Of a stretch of DNA of 36,766 nt, positions 8,666-16,912 are shown piece after piece. Origin of the DNA: JBLNCE01 sp050260415 (GTDB lineage Bacteria; Bacillota; UBA4882; JAAYXC01); contig JBLNCE010000032.1 in NCBI GenBank assembly GCA_050260415.1, positions 1 through 36,766 of the forward strand. The letters run 5' to 3'. The stretch's first letter is position 1; every line of letters starts with the position of its first letter. The notes under the pieces were generated by a model that had not been told where the DNA came from, ran no database searches, and was given only the letters and a program-made list of their open reading frames with translations. A program made the position numbers and the translations under genes.

Positions 8666-11600
8666 TCAGGATTTACCGCATACGTAGGCAAAGCCGCACC
8701 ACTCGCAGCCCGCGCCGGCACGGGGCGGATAGTCGTGCAGGGTCCCGGCTTGGCTCAGGAACGCCATCATCGACCGCAACTCCCTTTCCACTTGCGTCAG
8801 GACGGCCGCATCAATGGGCACGTCCACCCCCAGGCCCGGCCAGAGGTACTCCAGACGGGCATGCGGCGCCAAACAGCCGCGCAGTTCCCGCAATGCCAGG
8901 GCATATAGCTGAACTTGAAAAGCATGTTCCTCGAGCAGACCGGCTTGGGGCCGCGCCACGCGGTTTGTCTTCAGGTCCGCGAGCCGGGTCCGGCCTTCGG
9001 CGTCCAGCCAGACAAGGTCGCAGGTTCCGGCGAGGCGGCCGCTCCCGCAAGCCAGTTGGAACTCGTATTCCGACCATAGGCGGGTCGCCGCGTCCAGCGC
9101 CCGGCAGGTCTCGCTCCGCCGATAGTTGGTCAGGATCCGGCCCAAGTCGGCCTGCTCCGTGGCAGACAATCCCCTTCTGGCCTCGGTTTCAAGCGTGGCC
9201 GCCGTTTCCGCGGACGCCGTCATGCCGGAGACCAGCCGATGCACCAGGGAGCCCATATCGGCGCCGCCGCCGGGGGTTGCATCCTGTCCGCCAAGGCGCG
9301 GCTCGGGCAAGCATAGGACATGACGCAGGTAAAAACGCCTGGGGCATGCGCGCAGTTCCAGGGCGCCGCTCACCGTCAGCACCGTCTCGGCTCCATCCCG
9401 GCCGGCGTCCGGCATGGAGGCTGGGTCCCGCGCGGCCGCGGCTTCGGCCGGCGTGCCCAACGGCTCTCCGTTTCTGATCCGCGGGAAGAGCGAGATCAGC
9501 GTGCGGGGAACCACCGCCGCCCTCGGCGCGGGTATCCGGCGGACCAATTTTGCTTCCCCGCCGGGGAAAGGGATGCGCTCGCCGTCATCGGGGATTGGCA
9601 TCGTTTCCTGCAGCCAGTTGAGCCAGTTCGAGCCTTTGCGCGCGCCGCTGCCGACCAGGATTAGATAGTCCCGGGCCCGCGTCATGGCCACGTAGAGCAG
9701 CCGGCGCGCTTCCGCTTCATCCTGGACCGCCGCGGCCCGATCCAACTCCTCCCAGATCGGTGAGACCTTGCCTTCGCCGCGCGGGCCAAAGCTGAATCCG
9801 AGGCGGCCGTCCTCGGCCACCATGACCGCGGGCGAACGGCGCGCGGCGGCGCGGCCAAGGTCGGGGAGAAAGACGATGGGAAACTCCAGCCCCTTCGCGC
9901 CATGCACCGTAAGCAACAGGATGGCGTCTCCGCCTCCGGCCAGGGAAGCCTCGCTCTCCCTGACGGCCAACCCCTCCATGGCTTCCAGGTAGGTCAGGAA
10001 CTCACCCACCTCGCCACGCCCAAGTTCCGCGTAGTGGTGCGCCACGGAGAGCAGCTTGTCCAGGTTGGCCACGCGCTGGCGGTAATCTGGGTAAGCCCCT
10101 TGAAGCGCATAGTAATCCGTGGCGGCGATAGCCTCCGCCAGAATGCCCTCGAGTCCGAGGAGGTGGCGCCGCGCACGCAACGACGCGAGCACGGAACGCG
10201 CGCGGAACAGACGCGGCCCGTCCTCTCCAGGGACGGTGTTGTCGGAGGCCAAGGCCTCGAAGCCCGCCGCGAGACCCGCGCCCTGCGCTACCCGATAGAG
10301 GCCAGCATCACTGACGCCGAACAGGGGTGAGCGCAGCACGGCCGCCAACGCCATTTCATCCCCGGCGTCCTCGACCGCCGCCAGGAGATGCAAGAGATCC
10401 GCCACTTCATCACGGCGGTAGAAGTTGCTCCCCGCCAGGACCCGGTAGGGAAGACCGGCTAGGCGCAGAGCTTTTTCGTAGTGAGCGAGATCGGTCGTCG
10501 CGCGAAAGAGCAAGGCGATATCGCGGGGCGCCGCCGGGCGAAGCGTATCCGCGGCGGGATCCGTCACCGGGAGCCCTTCCTCGAGTATGGCCGCGACGCG
10601 TTCAACGATCAAGGCTGCCTCGCCGGGGCGGTCCAGGTTGGCGCCGGGGACAAGCAGCACTTCGGTCCGGATGGCGCTTAACGGGTCGCTTCTCTTGGCC
10701 TTGAGCGGCTCATAGGGCGTCTCGAGGCGCAGGAACCGGGCGCAGGTATGGTTGACCAGGGCGCCCAGCGCCGGTTGGCAGCGATAGTTTTCCTGCAGGC
10801 TGTAAACGGGCTCTCCCCTTTGTTCCAGTTCATGCCAGAGGCCTGTCATCACGCTCACGTCGGCTCCGCGAAAGCGGTAGATCGATTGCTTGACGTCGCC
10901 CACGGCAAAAAGCTCGCTGCGATGCGGCCCTTGGCGAAAGGCCTGTAGGATCGCCCATTGCAGGGGGTTCGTATCCTGGAACTCGTCCACGAGCAGCACC
11001 GGATAGCGCTCTTGCAGAGTGCGGCGCGCACTCTCGCCGGCCAGCAGATCCCTGGCCTTGAGCTCGAGATCCGCGAAATCCAGGGCCGCCCGGCGCCGTT
11101 TGGCCTCCTCGTACGCTTGCGCCGCGGTCCGGAGCAGGGTAAGGAACGCGGGTGTGATGCGGAAGGCGCGCGCCGCGGAGAGAGCGCCCGCATAACGCAG
11201 GATCAGTTCCCGTCCCTCCGCCGCCAGAGCTTTGTACGCGCCCGCACGCACGCCGCCCAAGATCCGAGCGACTTCCGCCAGAAGCCTTTCCGCCGCCAAA
11301 CCGCCGTCCTCCTGCCGCACCGCCTCCGCGAATTCCTCCCGCACTTGATGGAGTTCGGTCAGGGCGGCGCGCGTACCCGGTGCCAGGTCCATGGGCATCT
11401 CCCGGCCGTGGAGATCCTCCCACCAGGTTAGCAAGTCATGCCGCGCCGCGTGTAGCAATGCGGAGGGATCATCCTCGCCGCCGCCGGCCTCGGGGTCCAG
11501 CCCACGCTGGCGAAACGCGGAATTGGTCTGGGCGATCAGGGATGGGAGATGGCGCCAGCCGTAACAGGAGACCAGCTCGCTCAGGCCGGCCGGCTCCGGT

Positions 11601-12055
11601 TCGCGTGTCAACGCCTCGGACAGGGCTTGCTCGCATGCCTCCGCCAGGATGAGGCCGGCCTCGCTCTCCTCGAGCACGGAGAACCCTGGTTGCACCCCGG
11701 CGGCCGCCGGGTTCTCCCGCAGGAGTTGCCCGCAGAAACTATGTATCGTCTGGATCGGCGCCCATATGATCTCCGGCAGGAATCCCAGCGCCGCCGGGAT
11801 GTCCGCGGCCAAAACCGTCAAGTTGTTCCGGATACGATCGCGCATCTCCGCCGCGGCCTTATTGGTGAACGTCATCGCCGCCACTTGGGCCGGCTGGTAA
11901 CCGCGTTCCAGGATCAGGGTGAGGTAACGCGCGGTCAAGACCCTTGTCTTCCCCGTACCGGCGCCGGCCGAGACCAGGATGTCCGGTCTGGAGTCCAGGA
12001 CGGCCCTGGTCTGTTCCTCGCTCAGACCCAGCCGGCGGGCGATTTCCCCTGCCAT
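8666..12055 (-). CDS. addA: AddA, helicase/nuclease subunit of the AddAB double-strand-break resection complex
   Basis: SF1A helicase plus RecB-type nuclease acting with AddB to resect double-strand breaks for RecA loading. ATG 12055 overlaps the addB stop by one base (TGATG) and has GGAGG five bases upstream, so translation is coupled; length 1129. Helicase motifs: LVSAGAGTGKTRVL (about 27-40), AMTFTNKAAAEM, VLLVDEFQDTNPLQW, DVKQSIYRFRGA, LLLTVHGAKGLEFPIVF, YVAMTRARDYLIL. The C-terminal nuclease has GSLVHRLVSG, GTCDLVW, LADLKTN (catalytic Asp and Lys) and QVQLYALAL. Unusually, it also has LRACPRRFYLRH (about residue 900) and CEWCGFAYVC at the C-terminus. Together these form the four-cysteine set of Cas4/AddB-type Fe-S nucleases, which the Bacillus subtilis AddA nuclease is not known to have. 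Confidence 0.93.
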   Translation of the reverse strand: MAGEIARRLGLSEEQTRAVLDSRPDILVSAGAGTGKTRVLTARYLTLILERGYQPAQVAAMTFTNKAAAEMRDRIRNNLTVLAADIPAALGFLPEIIWAPIQTIHSFCGQLLRENPAAAGVQPGFSVLEESEAGLILAEACEQALSEALTREPEPAGLSELVSCYGWRHLPSLIAQTNSAFRQRGLDPEAGGGEDDPSALLHAARHDLLTWWEDLHGREMPMDLAPGTRAALTELHQVREEFAEAVRQEDGGLAAERLLAEVARILGGVRAGAYKALAAEGRELILRYAGALSAARAFRITPAFLTLLRTAAQAYEEAKRRRAALDFADLELKARDLLAGESARRTLQERYPVLLVDEFQDTNPLQWAILQAFRQGPHRSELFAVGDVKQSIYRFRGADVSVMTGLWHELEQRGEPVYSLQENYRCQPALGALVNHTCARFLRLETPYEPLKAKRSDPLSAIRTEVLLVPGANLDRPGEAALIVERVAAILEEGLPVTDPAADTLRPAAPRDIALLFRATTDLAHYEKALRLAGLPYRVLAGSNFYRRDEVADLLHLLAAVEDAGDEMALAAVLRSPLFGVSDAGLYRVAQGAGLAAGFEALASDNTVPGEDGPRLFRARSVLASLRARRHLLGLEGILAEAIAATDYYALQGAYPDYRQRVANLDKLLSVAHHYAELGRGEVGEFLTYLEAMEGLAVRESEASLAGGGDAILLLTVHGAKGLEFPIVFLPDLGRAAARRSPAVMVAEDGRLGFSFGPRGEGKVSPIWEELDRAAAVQDEAEARRLLYVAMTRARDYLILVGSGARKGSNWLNWLQETMPIPDDGERIPFPGGEAKLVRRIPAPRAAVVPRTLISLFPRIRNGEPLGTPAEAAAARDPASMPDAGRDGAETVLTVSGALELRACPRRFYLRHVLCLPEPRLGGQDATPGGGADMGSLVHRLVSGMTASAETAATLETEARRGLSATEQADLGRILTNYRRSETCRALDAATRLWSEYEFQLACGSGRLAGTCDLVWLDAEGRTRLADLKTNRVARPQAGLLEEHAFQVQLYALALRELRGCLAPHARLEYLWPGLGVDVPIDAAVLTQVERELRSMMAFLSQAGTLHDYPPRAGAGCEWCGFAYVCGKS

Positions 12056-15000
12056 CAGCGCGCCTCCTTCCGGCAGATCGCTTTGAACTCGCAATACGAG
12101 GGGCAATCCTCGCTCGTCGGGCTGAAATCGCCGGCCCGAATTCCCCGCGCCACCGCGAGCGCCTTTTCCGTCAGTTGGACCATGGCGGCGCGCCATTCGG
12201 CCTCCGGCAAACTGCCGCCGGCGCGCGGCGAGATCCCGGTCAGGTCCGCAAGCTCCGCCCGCCATAACCCCACCTGGCGCGATAGGTCCCGCAGGCTGTA
12301 ATAGCCCCCCCCGGCGGCGGTAAGATTGGGGAAGAGGCGTTCCGCCGCCAATAGGTAGATCGGGATCTGCAAGGTACGGCCGTTCAGTACGTCCGCGGGG
12401 GTGGGAGGCCGTCCGAGCTTGTAATCGTAGATCGCATAATAGTCGCCGGCCAGTTCATCGAGGCGGTCGATCTTTCCCGCGACGCGCACCGCCGCCGCTC
12501 CCTCTCCCAGGACGAGGGGATCGGGAATGGAGGCCGGATCCAGGCCGCTTCGCCCCGTCAAGCCGAACCCCAGTTCGCAGTGGGAAGCATACCAGGCTTT
12601 CCCCCGCGCCGTCCTTCTCGTCTCGGCGCGGATGAAAGCCGTTAAGCGTTCGCGGCAGGTTTGGCGCGCCAATTCCACCAAGCGCGCGGCGACCGGCGTC
12701 TTGGCCGCGGCCTTTATCGCGCCAAATGCCTCGTCCACGTCCTGCCGCAACTGGCGTTCATAGAGAGGGAGGTCCGCCGCCTTGAGTGGCATGGATGTCC
12801 GGCGAAAGAAGCGTTCCAAGGACTTATGGTAGGCCAGTCCCAGGTCAAGCCCGGCGGGAGCTTCGTCCGCGGGCGGGACCGGTTCCAGCCCGAGCAGGCG
12901 GCGACAGTAGAAGACGAACGGACAGAGGGCGTAATCCTCGAGGGCGCTGACCCCAATCACCCGCGTTGCGCCGTAAGTCCGGTCCAGACCGGCCAGAATG
13001 TCCGCTGCATGCAAAACACCGGCCTCTTGCCGGGTCCCGGCTTCCGACGCGCGCGCCAGAAGCGCCGCCACCTCCAAGCGATGACGGCCGTAGGCGGTAA
13101 GCGCGGCCGCGGCACGTTCAGCGGGCAATTCCTCCCAGAGGAGATCCGCCAATAAACGCCCCTTGGCGCTCGCTCCATCCCAAGCCTCGGATAGATCCCT
13201 CGGCAGCAACTCCCCCGCGTGCAGTGAAACGACGGGAAAATGCCCCAGCGCCTCCCCTATCTGGCGAAGAAAAGGCGAGGGCGGAAGCGTGTCCCCCCGG
13301 CGATCCACGGTGGACCAGCAAAGGTAGAGGGTTTGACCGGCGGCCGCGATGGTGTTCGCCAGCAACTGCCATTCCCTGGCCGCCAGGGCCGCGCGCGATT
13401 CGAGCCAATGGTGCGGCCCGCGAAGGCGGCCTCTGATATCCTCGGGCAGGAGCCAATTCTCCGTCTTGGCTTTGGGAAACTCGCCCTCGGCCAACCCGAC
13501 CAGGAATACCAGACGAAATTCAAGGCCACGTATCTCGGAGGGGTTCAGGCAACGAATACCGCGGCGCCGGGGCCGGGCCGGCAGGCGGGCGGCCGCGGCG
13601 ATCCTGGCCGCCTCGGCGGCAAACGCGTCGATCTCCCATGTTTTCTTCCGGGCGAGTTCCCGTTCGACGGCCGCCATCTCGGCCAGGATCGAGAGGAATA
13701 GCTCAATGCCGCGCATCTCGTCGGCGTATGCGGTCAGAAGAGACTCTTCGGATCCGTCCGGCCACCAGAGCGCCGCCAGCCGGCATCGATCCACCAAAGC
13801 GCGCACGGCTTCATAATAGGCCGCGGTGTCCGCTCTGGACGGTATGCATGCAAGACACGCGGCCAAGGATGCGACGGCCTGTCCGGCCAGGGCGTCTTCC
13901 CTCGCTCTCGCGGACGCGGCGCCAACGGCGTCGGCGCCGGTTGCCGGCCCCAACTGCAGCCAAGCCGCCCGGCCGCGTGTAATCCCGGCGCGGGCCGAGG
14001 CGCTCTTGAGCGCGTCCGCCATGGGGGCCGCGTCTTTGACGAAGATCCCACGGGCCAGACGCAGCAGGCTTGCCCGTGGCCAATCGCGGGCGACACAGTC
14101 CAGGGCGGCAAGAATCGTTCCGATCCCGTTCAGGCTGAGGAGAGCTGGGCCAGTCTCTTCCCTCACCGGGACGCCGAACCGCGACAATGCCTCGGCCATC
14201 GGGGAAGCGGAAGCCGGTTCGCGGCGGACGACGGCGATCTCGTCGAACACCAGCGTCGGATCCTCCGCCAGACGCTTGCGTATCTCGCGCGCGATCAGCG
14301 ACGCCAGGGCATTCTCGCCTTCGCCCACGAGCCCGATCACGCTGCCGTCTTCCCGGCCGATATCGGGTAGACCGGCGGCCCATCGCGCCACCCTGGGCGA
14401 GGCCGGCGCCGCAGCGGCGCCGGACTGTTTGACCCAGCCCGGGAACTGGCGCTGCACCGCTTCGTGGAGCAGATCTTGGGCGGCAAACATCCTGGCATCG
14501 GACAGGACGATCGTCACCGCGACGCCCGCTTCGGCCAGAACCCTCAGGAGGCGCGCTTGCAACGGCGTAAAGTCGGTAAAGCCGTGGACGAGCAGGCGCG
14601 CGAGCCAGGTCCGGACCGGAGCCCCCGCGGCGGCCTCGATGGCCAGCGCCAGCAAGTCATCCCCGTCGATGCGATGGATGGCCCGCATGGCCGTGTCGTA
14701 TTCGCGCCGGCACAGGGCCAGATCCGCGAGCATGGCGCGCCCGCGCGCCAGGTCCCCCAACTCCGCTTCGGGAATCATCCCCCGTTTCAGCTCGGCGATG
14801 GAGATGAGGAGATCCCCGGCCAGAGCCGGGCTTGCGGCCAAAGGGCCCAAGCGGCGCAACCGCCCTTCTTTCGCCAGACGGTCCACCGTCGCCGCCATAA
14901 CGGCCTGCCGGGACCATTCGCCGGCCGGCGTCAGGGGCGTCGGCCCCACCAACTGCCTGGCCAATCCCTCAAAGAGCAGCAAACGCCCTCCGCCCAGGGC

Positions 15001-15159
15001 CTGACCCGGCGCCTGCGCGAGCAGCTTCGCCTCCCATCGCCTGAGCAAGGAGCGTGTGGCCAGGAGAGCGCGATCTGCTTCCGTGCCGGCCGCAAAATCC
15101 CGGATCAGTTCGTCGTCGGCGCGCATCAGACCCCGGACCGTTAGAATCCGTCCCGGCAT
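12055..15159 (-). CDS. addB: AddB, nuclease and Chi-scanning subunit of AddAB
   Basis: Partner of AddA: an inactivated SF1 helicase fold with a 5'-strand RecB-family nuclease and an Fe-S staple. ATG 15159 is chosen because GGAGG lies seven bases upstream; an ATG at 15165 is too close to it. The protein is 1034 residues, somewhat short for AddB. The N-terminus (MPGRILTVRGLM) has no Walker A GxGKT, so it resembles RexB-type subunits more than Bacillus AddB. Helicase-like remnants include VHGFTDFTPLQ and NPSEIRGLEFRLVFLVGLAEGEF (the latter near residue 540). The nuclease shows GKIDRLD and YYAIYDYKLG (catalytic Asp and Lys). The Fe-S cysteines are in ALCPFVFYC (about 745) and in CPSYCEFKAIC at the C-terminus. 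It is first gene of addB-addA-kinase. Confidence 0.92.
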   Translation of the reverse strand: MPGRILTVRGLMRADDELIRDFAAGTEADRALLATRSLLRRWEAKLLAQAPGQALGGGRLLLFEGLARQLVGPTPLTPAGEWSRQAVMAATVDRLAKEGRLRRLGPLAASPALAGDLLISIAELKRGMIPEAELGDLARGRAMLADLALCRREYDTAMRAIHRIDGDDLLALAIEAAAGAPVRTWLARLLVHGFTDFTPLQARLLRVLAEAGVAVTIVLSDARMFAAQDLLHEAVQRQFPGWVKQSGAAAAPASPRVARWAAGLPDIGREDGSVIGLVGEGENALASLIAREIRKRLAEDPTLVFDEIAVVRREPASASPMAEALSRFGVPVREETGPALLSLNGIGTILAALDCVARDWPRASLLRLARGIFVKDAAPMADALKSASARAGITRGRAAWLQLGPATGADAVGAASARAREDALAGQAVASLAACLACIPSRADTAAYYEAVRALVDRCRLAALWWPDGSEESLLTAYADEMRGIELFLSILAEMAAVERELARKKTWEIDAFAAEAARIAAAARLPARPRRRGIRCLNPSEIRGLEFRLVFLVGLAEGEFPKAKTENWLLPEDIRGRLRGPHHWLESRAALAAREWQLLANTIAAAGQTLYLCWSTVDRRGDTLPPSPFLRQIGEALGHFPVVSLHAGELLPRDLSEAWDGASAKGRLLADLLWEELPAERAAAALTAYGRHRLEVAALLARASEAGTRQEAGVLHAADILAGLDRTYGATRVIGVSALEDYALCPFVFYCRRLLGLEPVPPADEAPAGLDLGLAYHKSLERFFRRTSMPLKAADLPLYERQLRQDVDEAFGAIKAAAKTPVAARLVELARQTCRERLTAFIRAETRRTARGKAWYASHCELGFGLTGRSGLDPASIPDPLVLGEGAAAVRVAGKIDRLDELAGDYYAIYDYKLGRPPTPADVLNGRTLQIPIYLLAAERLFPNLTAAGGGYYSLRDLSRQVGLWRAELADLTGISPRAGGSLPEAEWRAAMVQLTEKALAVARGIRAGDFSPTSEDCPSYCEFKAICRKEAR

Positions 15160-15327
15160 ACCCATCCCTCCGGAGACTGATTCGACGCGGTCATCGTCGA
15201 TTCCTTGGGAGGTGCGCCTCTGCCGCGCATGGCCTCAGGCCAGGGTCGACCGGGCCAAAGGCCACGCCAAGAAAGGTATCGCTACCTGGAGGTTTTCGTC
15301 TCCGGACGTCGAAGATGCAAACGTGGT

Positions 15328-15355
15328 TTGACCGGGGTTTTCACGGCTATTTAGA
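15328..15355 (+). promoter_or_regulatory. Possible sigma-A promoter for the transporter/acyltransferase pair
   Basis: TTGACC (15328-15333), a 16-base spacer and TTTAGA (15350-15355) lie about 30 bases upstream of the transporter start codon. The match is modest (-35 five of six, -10 weak). GGAAGGAG follows at 15371-15378 as the ribosome-binding site. Confidence 0.35.
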
Positions 15356-15385
15356 CCGAACGCCACCTCAGGAAGGAGCCTGTTC

Positions 15386-16912
15386 ATGGGTGAAAAGGAG
15401 ACGCGGACCCTCCCCTTCTGGAAGAAAGCTGTCTTTGGCACCGGGGACGTATACGCTGGCGGCGGCCAGCAACTCGTCGGCTTCCTGTACTTGTTCTTCC
15501 TGACGGACGTGGTCCACCTGCGGCCGGCCCTGGCCGGACTGGTCCTCCTCGTCAGCAAGATCTGGGATGCGGTATCCGATCCACTCTTCGGGGTCCTCTC
15601 GGATCGCACGAGGACCCGCATCGGCCGCCGGCGCCCTTACTTCTTGGCCGGGACAATCCTGGTTTTCCTCTCTTTCGCCTCTCTCTGGCTGCCGTTCCGC
15701 TTTGGGACCCAGGGCGGAATGTTCATCTTCGCCCTGGTGGTATGGCTCTTTCACGAAACGGTCTGCTCGATGGTGCTCGTGCCTTTCTATGCTCTGGGCG
15801 GGGATCTCACGGCCGACTACCACGAACGCAATGCCATCATGTTCTCGCGGCTCTTTATCTCCACTTTTACCGTCATCCTGGTCGCGGTGCTGCCCAAGAT
15901 CATCGTGGCCCAGTTCGCCGAGCCGAGGCTGGGCTACGCCGTCATGGGCGCCGGTTTCGGTCTACTCTTCGCCCTGCCGTGGTGGGCGATCTTCTTCACC
16001 TTCCGGGAAGAGGCCGATCACCGATCCGATCCGACCCTCACCGTCTATACGCAGGTCGTCGAACCTCTCCGGATCAAGAGTTTCCGCCAGCTGATGCTCC
16101 TCTTCATCGCCGGTTACACCGCGGTCGATATGATGTCCACGGTCTTCGTCTATTACATGACCTATTACCTGCAGCGTTCCGACTTCAACCTGGTCTTGGG
16201 CGCCCTCCTGATCGGACAGGCCGCCCTGCTGCCGATCTGGCTCGTGCTGGCCAAGCCGCTCGGCAAGCGCAACGCCCTTATCGCCGGCTATGCCTGGTGG
16301 GTCGCGATGATCCTCCTGATGGCCGCCGTCACGCCGGCCTGGCCCAGCTATGCCATATATATCCTTGCCTTCTTGATGGGCGGCGGTACCGGCGCGGCCG
16401 CCTTCTTGCCTTGGGCGATCTTTCCCGACGTGGCCGATGTGAGCGAGTTGGTCTACGGAGCCCGTAGGGATGGCGCTTCCGGCGGTTTCCTGACCTTTGC
16501 CCGGAAATGCTCGACCGCCGTCGCCGGAGGCCTCTTCGGCATCGCGCTCGACCTGGCCGGATTTGTGCGGCCGGTGGAACAAATGGCGGGCGGCGTGAGA
16601 AAGATGATCCCCCAGCCGCAGCCCGAGACGGCCTTACTGGTCATCCGGGCCGCTCTTTTCCTCCTGCCGGCTTTGCTGGTGGCGTTCGGCATCACCGTCG
16701 CCCTGCGCTTCAAGATTGACGCGGCGGTCCAGGCCAAGATCCGAGAATTTTTGGCCTACCGCCGCGGCGAGACGCGCGGCGGCAACCTGCCCGCCACCGA
16801 GGTGCTGTCACTCACGCGGGAATTGGCTGGTTTTGACCCGGTCTTTCCCGTTCCGGGCCTGGATCCGTCGCGCGAGGCTGCCGTCGCGTCCGAGGACGGT
16901 GGTCGGAGATGA
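15386..16912 (+). CDS. MFS transporter of the GPH / MFS_2 (MelB-like) family
   Basis: Twelve-helix cation symporter, 508 residues, ATG with GGAAGGAG eight bases upstream. The N-terminal helix II region KIWDAVSDPLFGVLSDRT puts Asp at 61 and 65. These correspond to the paired Asp that bind Na+ or H+ in MelB and in the animal lysophosphatidylcholine carrier MFSD2A. The basic loop RTRIGRRRPYF follows, as in MFS_2 proteins. Members move sugars, glucuronides or, in the MFSD2A branch, lysophospholipids, and sequence reading alone cannot choose. It overlaps the next gene by four bases (ATGA), so the two are translationally coupled. Because that gene encodes a PlsC-type acyltransferase, a lysolipid or other acylatable lipid is my preferred substrate (inference). 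Confidence 0.85.
   Translation: MGEKETRTLPFWKKAVFGTGDVYAGGGQQLVGFLYLFFLTDVVHLRPALAGLVLLVSKIWDAVSDPLFGVLSDRTRTRIGRRRPYFLAGTILVFLSFASLWLPFRFGTQGGMFIFALVVWLFHETVCSMVLVPFYALGGDLTADYHERNAIMFSRLFISTFTVILVAVLPKIIVAQFAEPRLGYAVMGAGFGLLFALPWWAIFFTFREEADHRSDPTLTVYTQVVEPLRIKSFRQLMLLFIAGYTAVDMMSTVFVYYMTYYLQRSDFNLVLGALLIGQAALLPIWLVLAKPLGKRNALIAGYAWWVAMILLMAAVTPAWPSYAIYILAFLMGGGTGAAAFLPWAIFPDVADVSELVYGARRDGASGGFLTFARKCSTAVAGGLFGIALDLAGFVRPVEQMAGGVRKMIPQPQPETALLVIRAALFLLPALLVAFGITVALRFKIDAAVQAKIREFLAYRRGETRGGNLPATEVLSLTRELAGFDPVFPVPGLDPSREAAVASEDGGRR

Noticed and set aside
12056..12265. Upstream extension of addA to 12265
   Set aside because: ATG 12055 has GGAGG and couples to the addB stop; the extension is shadow of addB.
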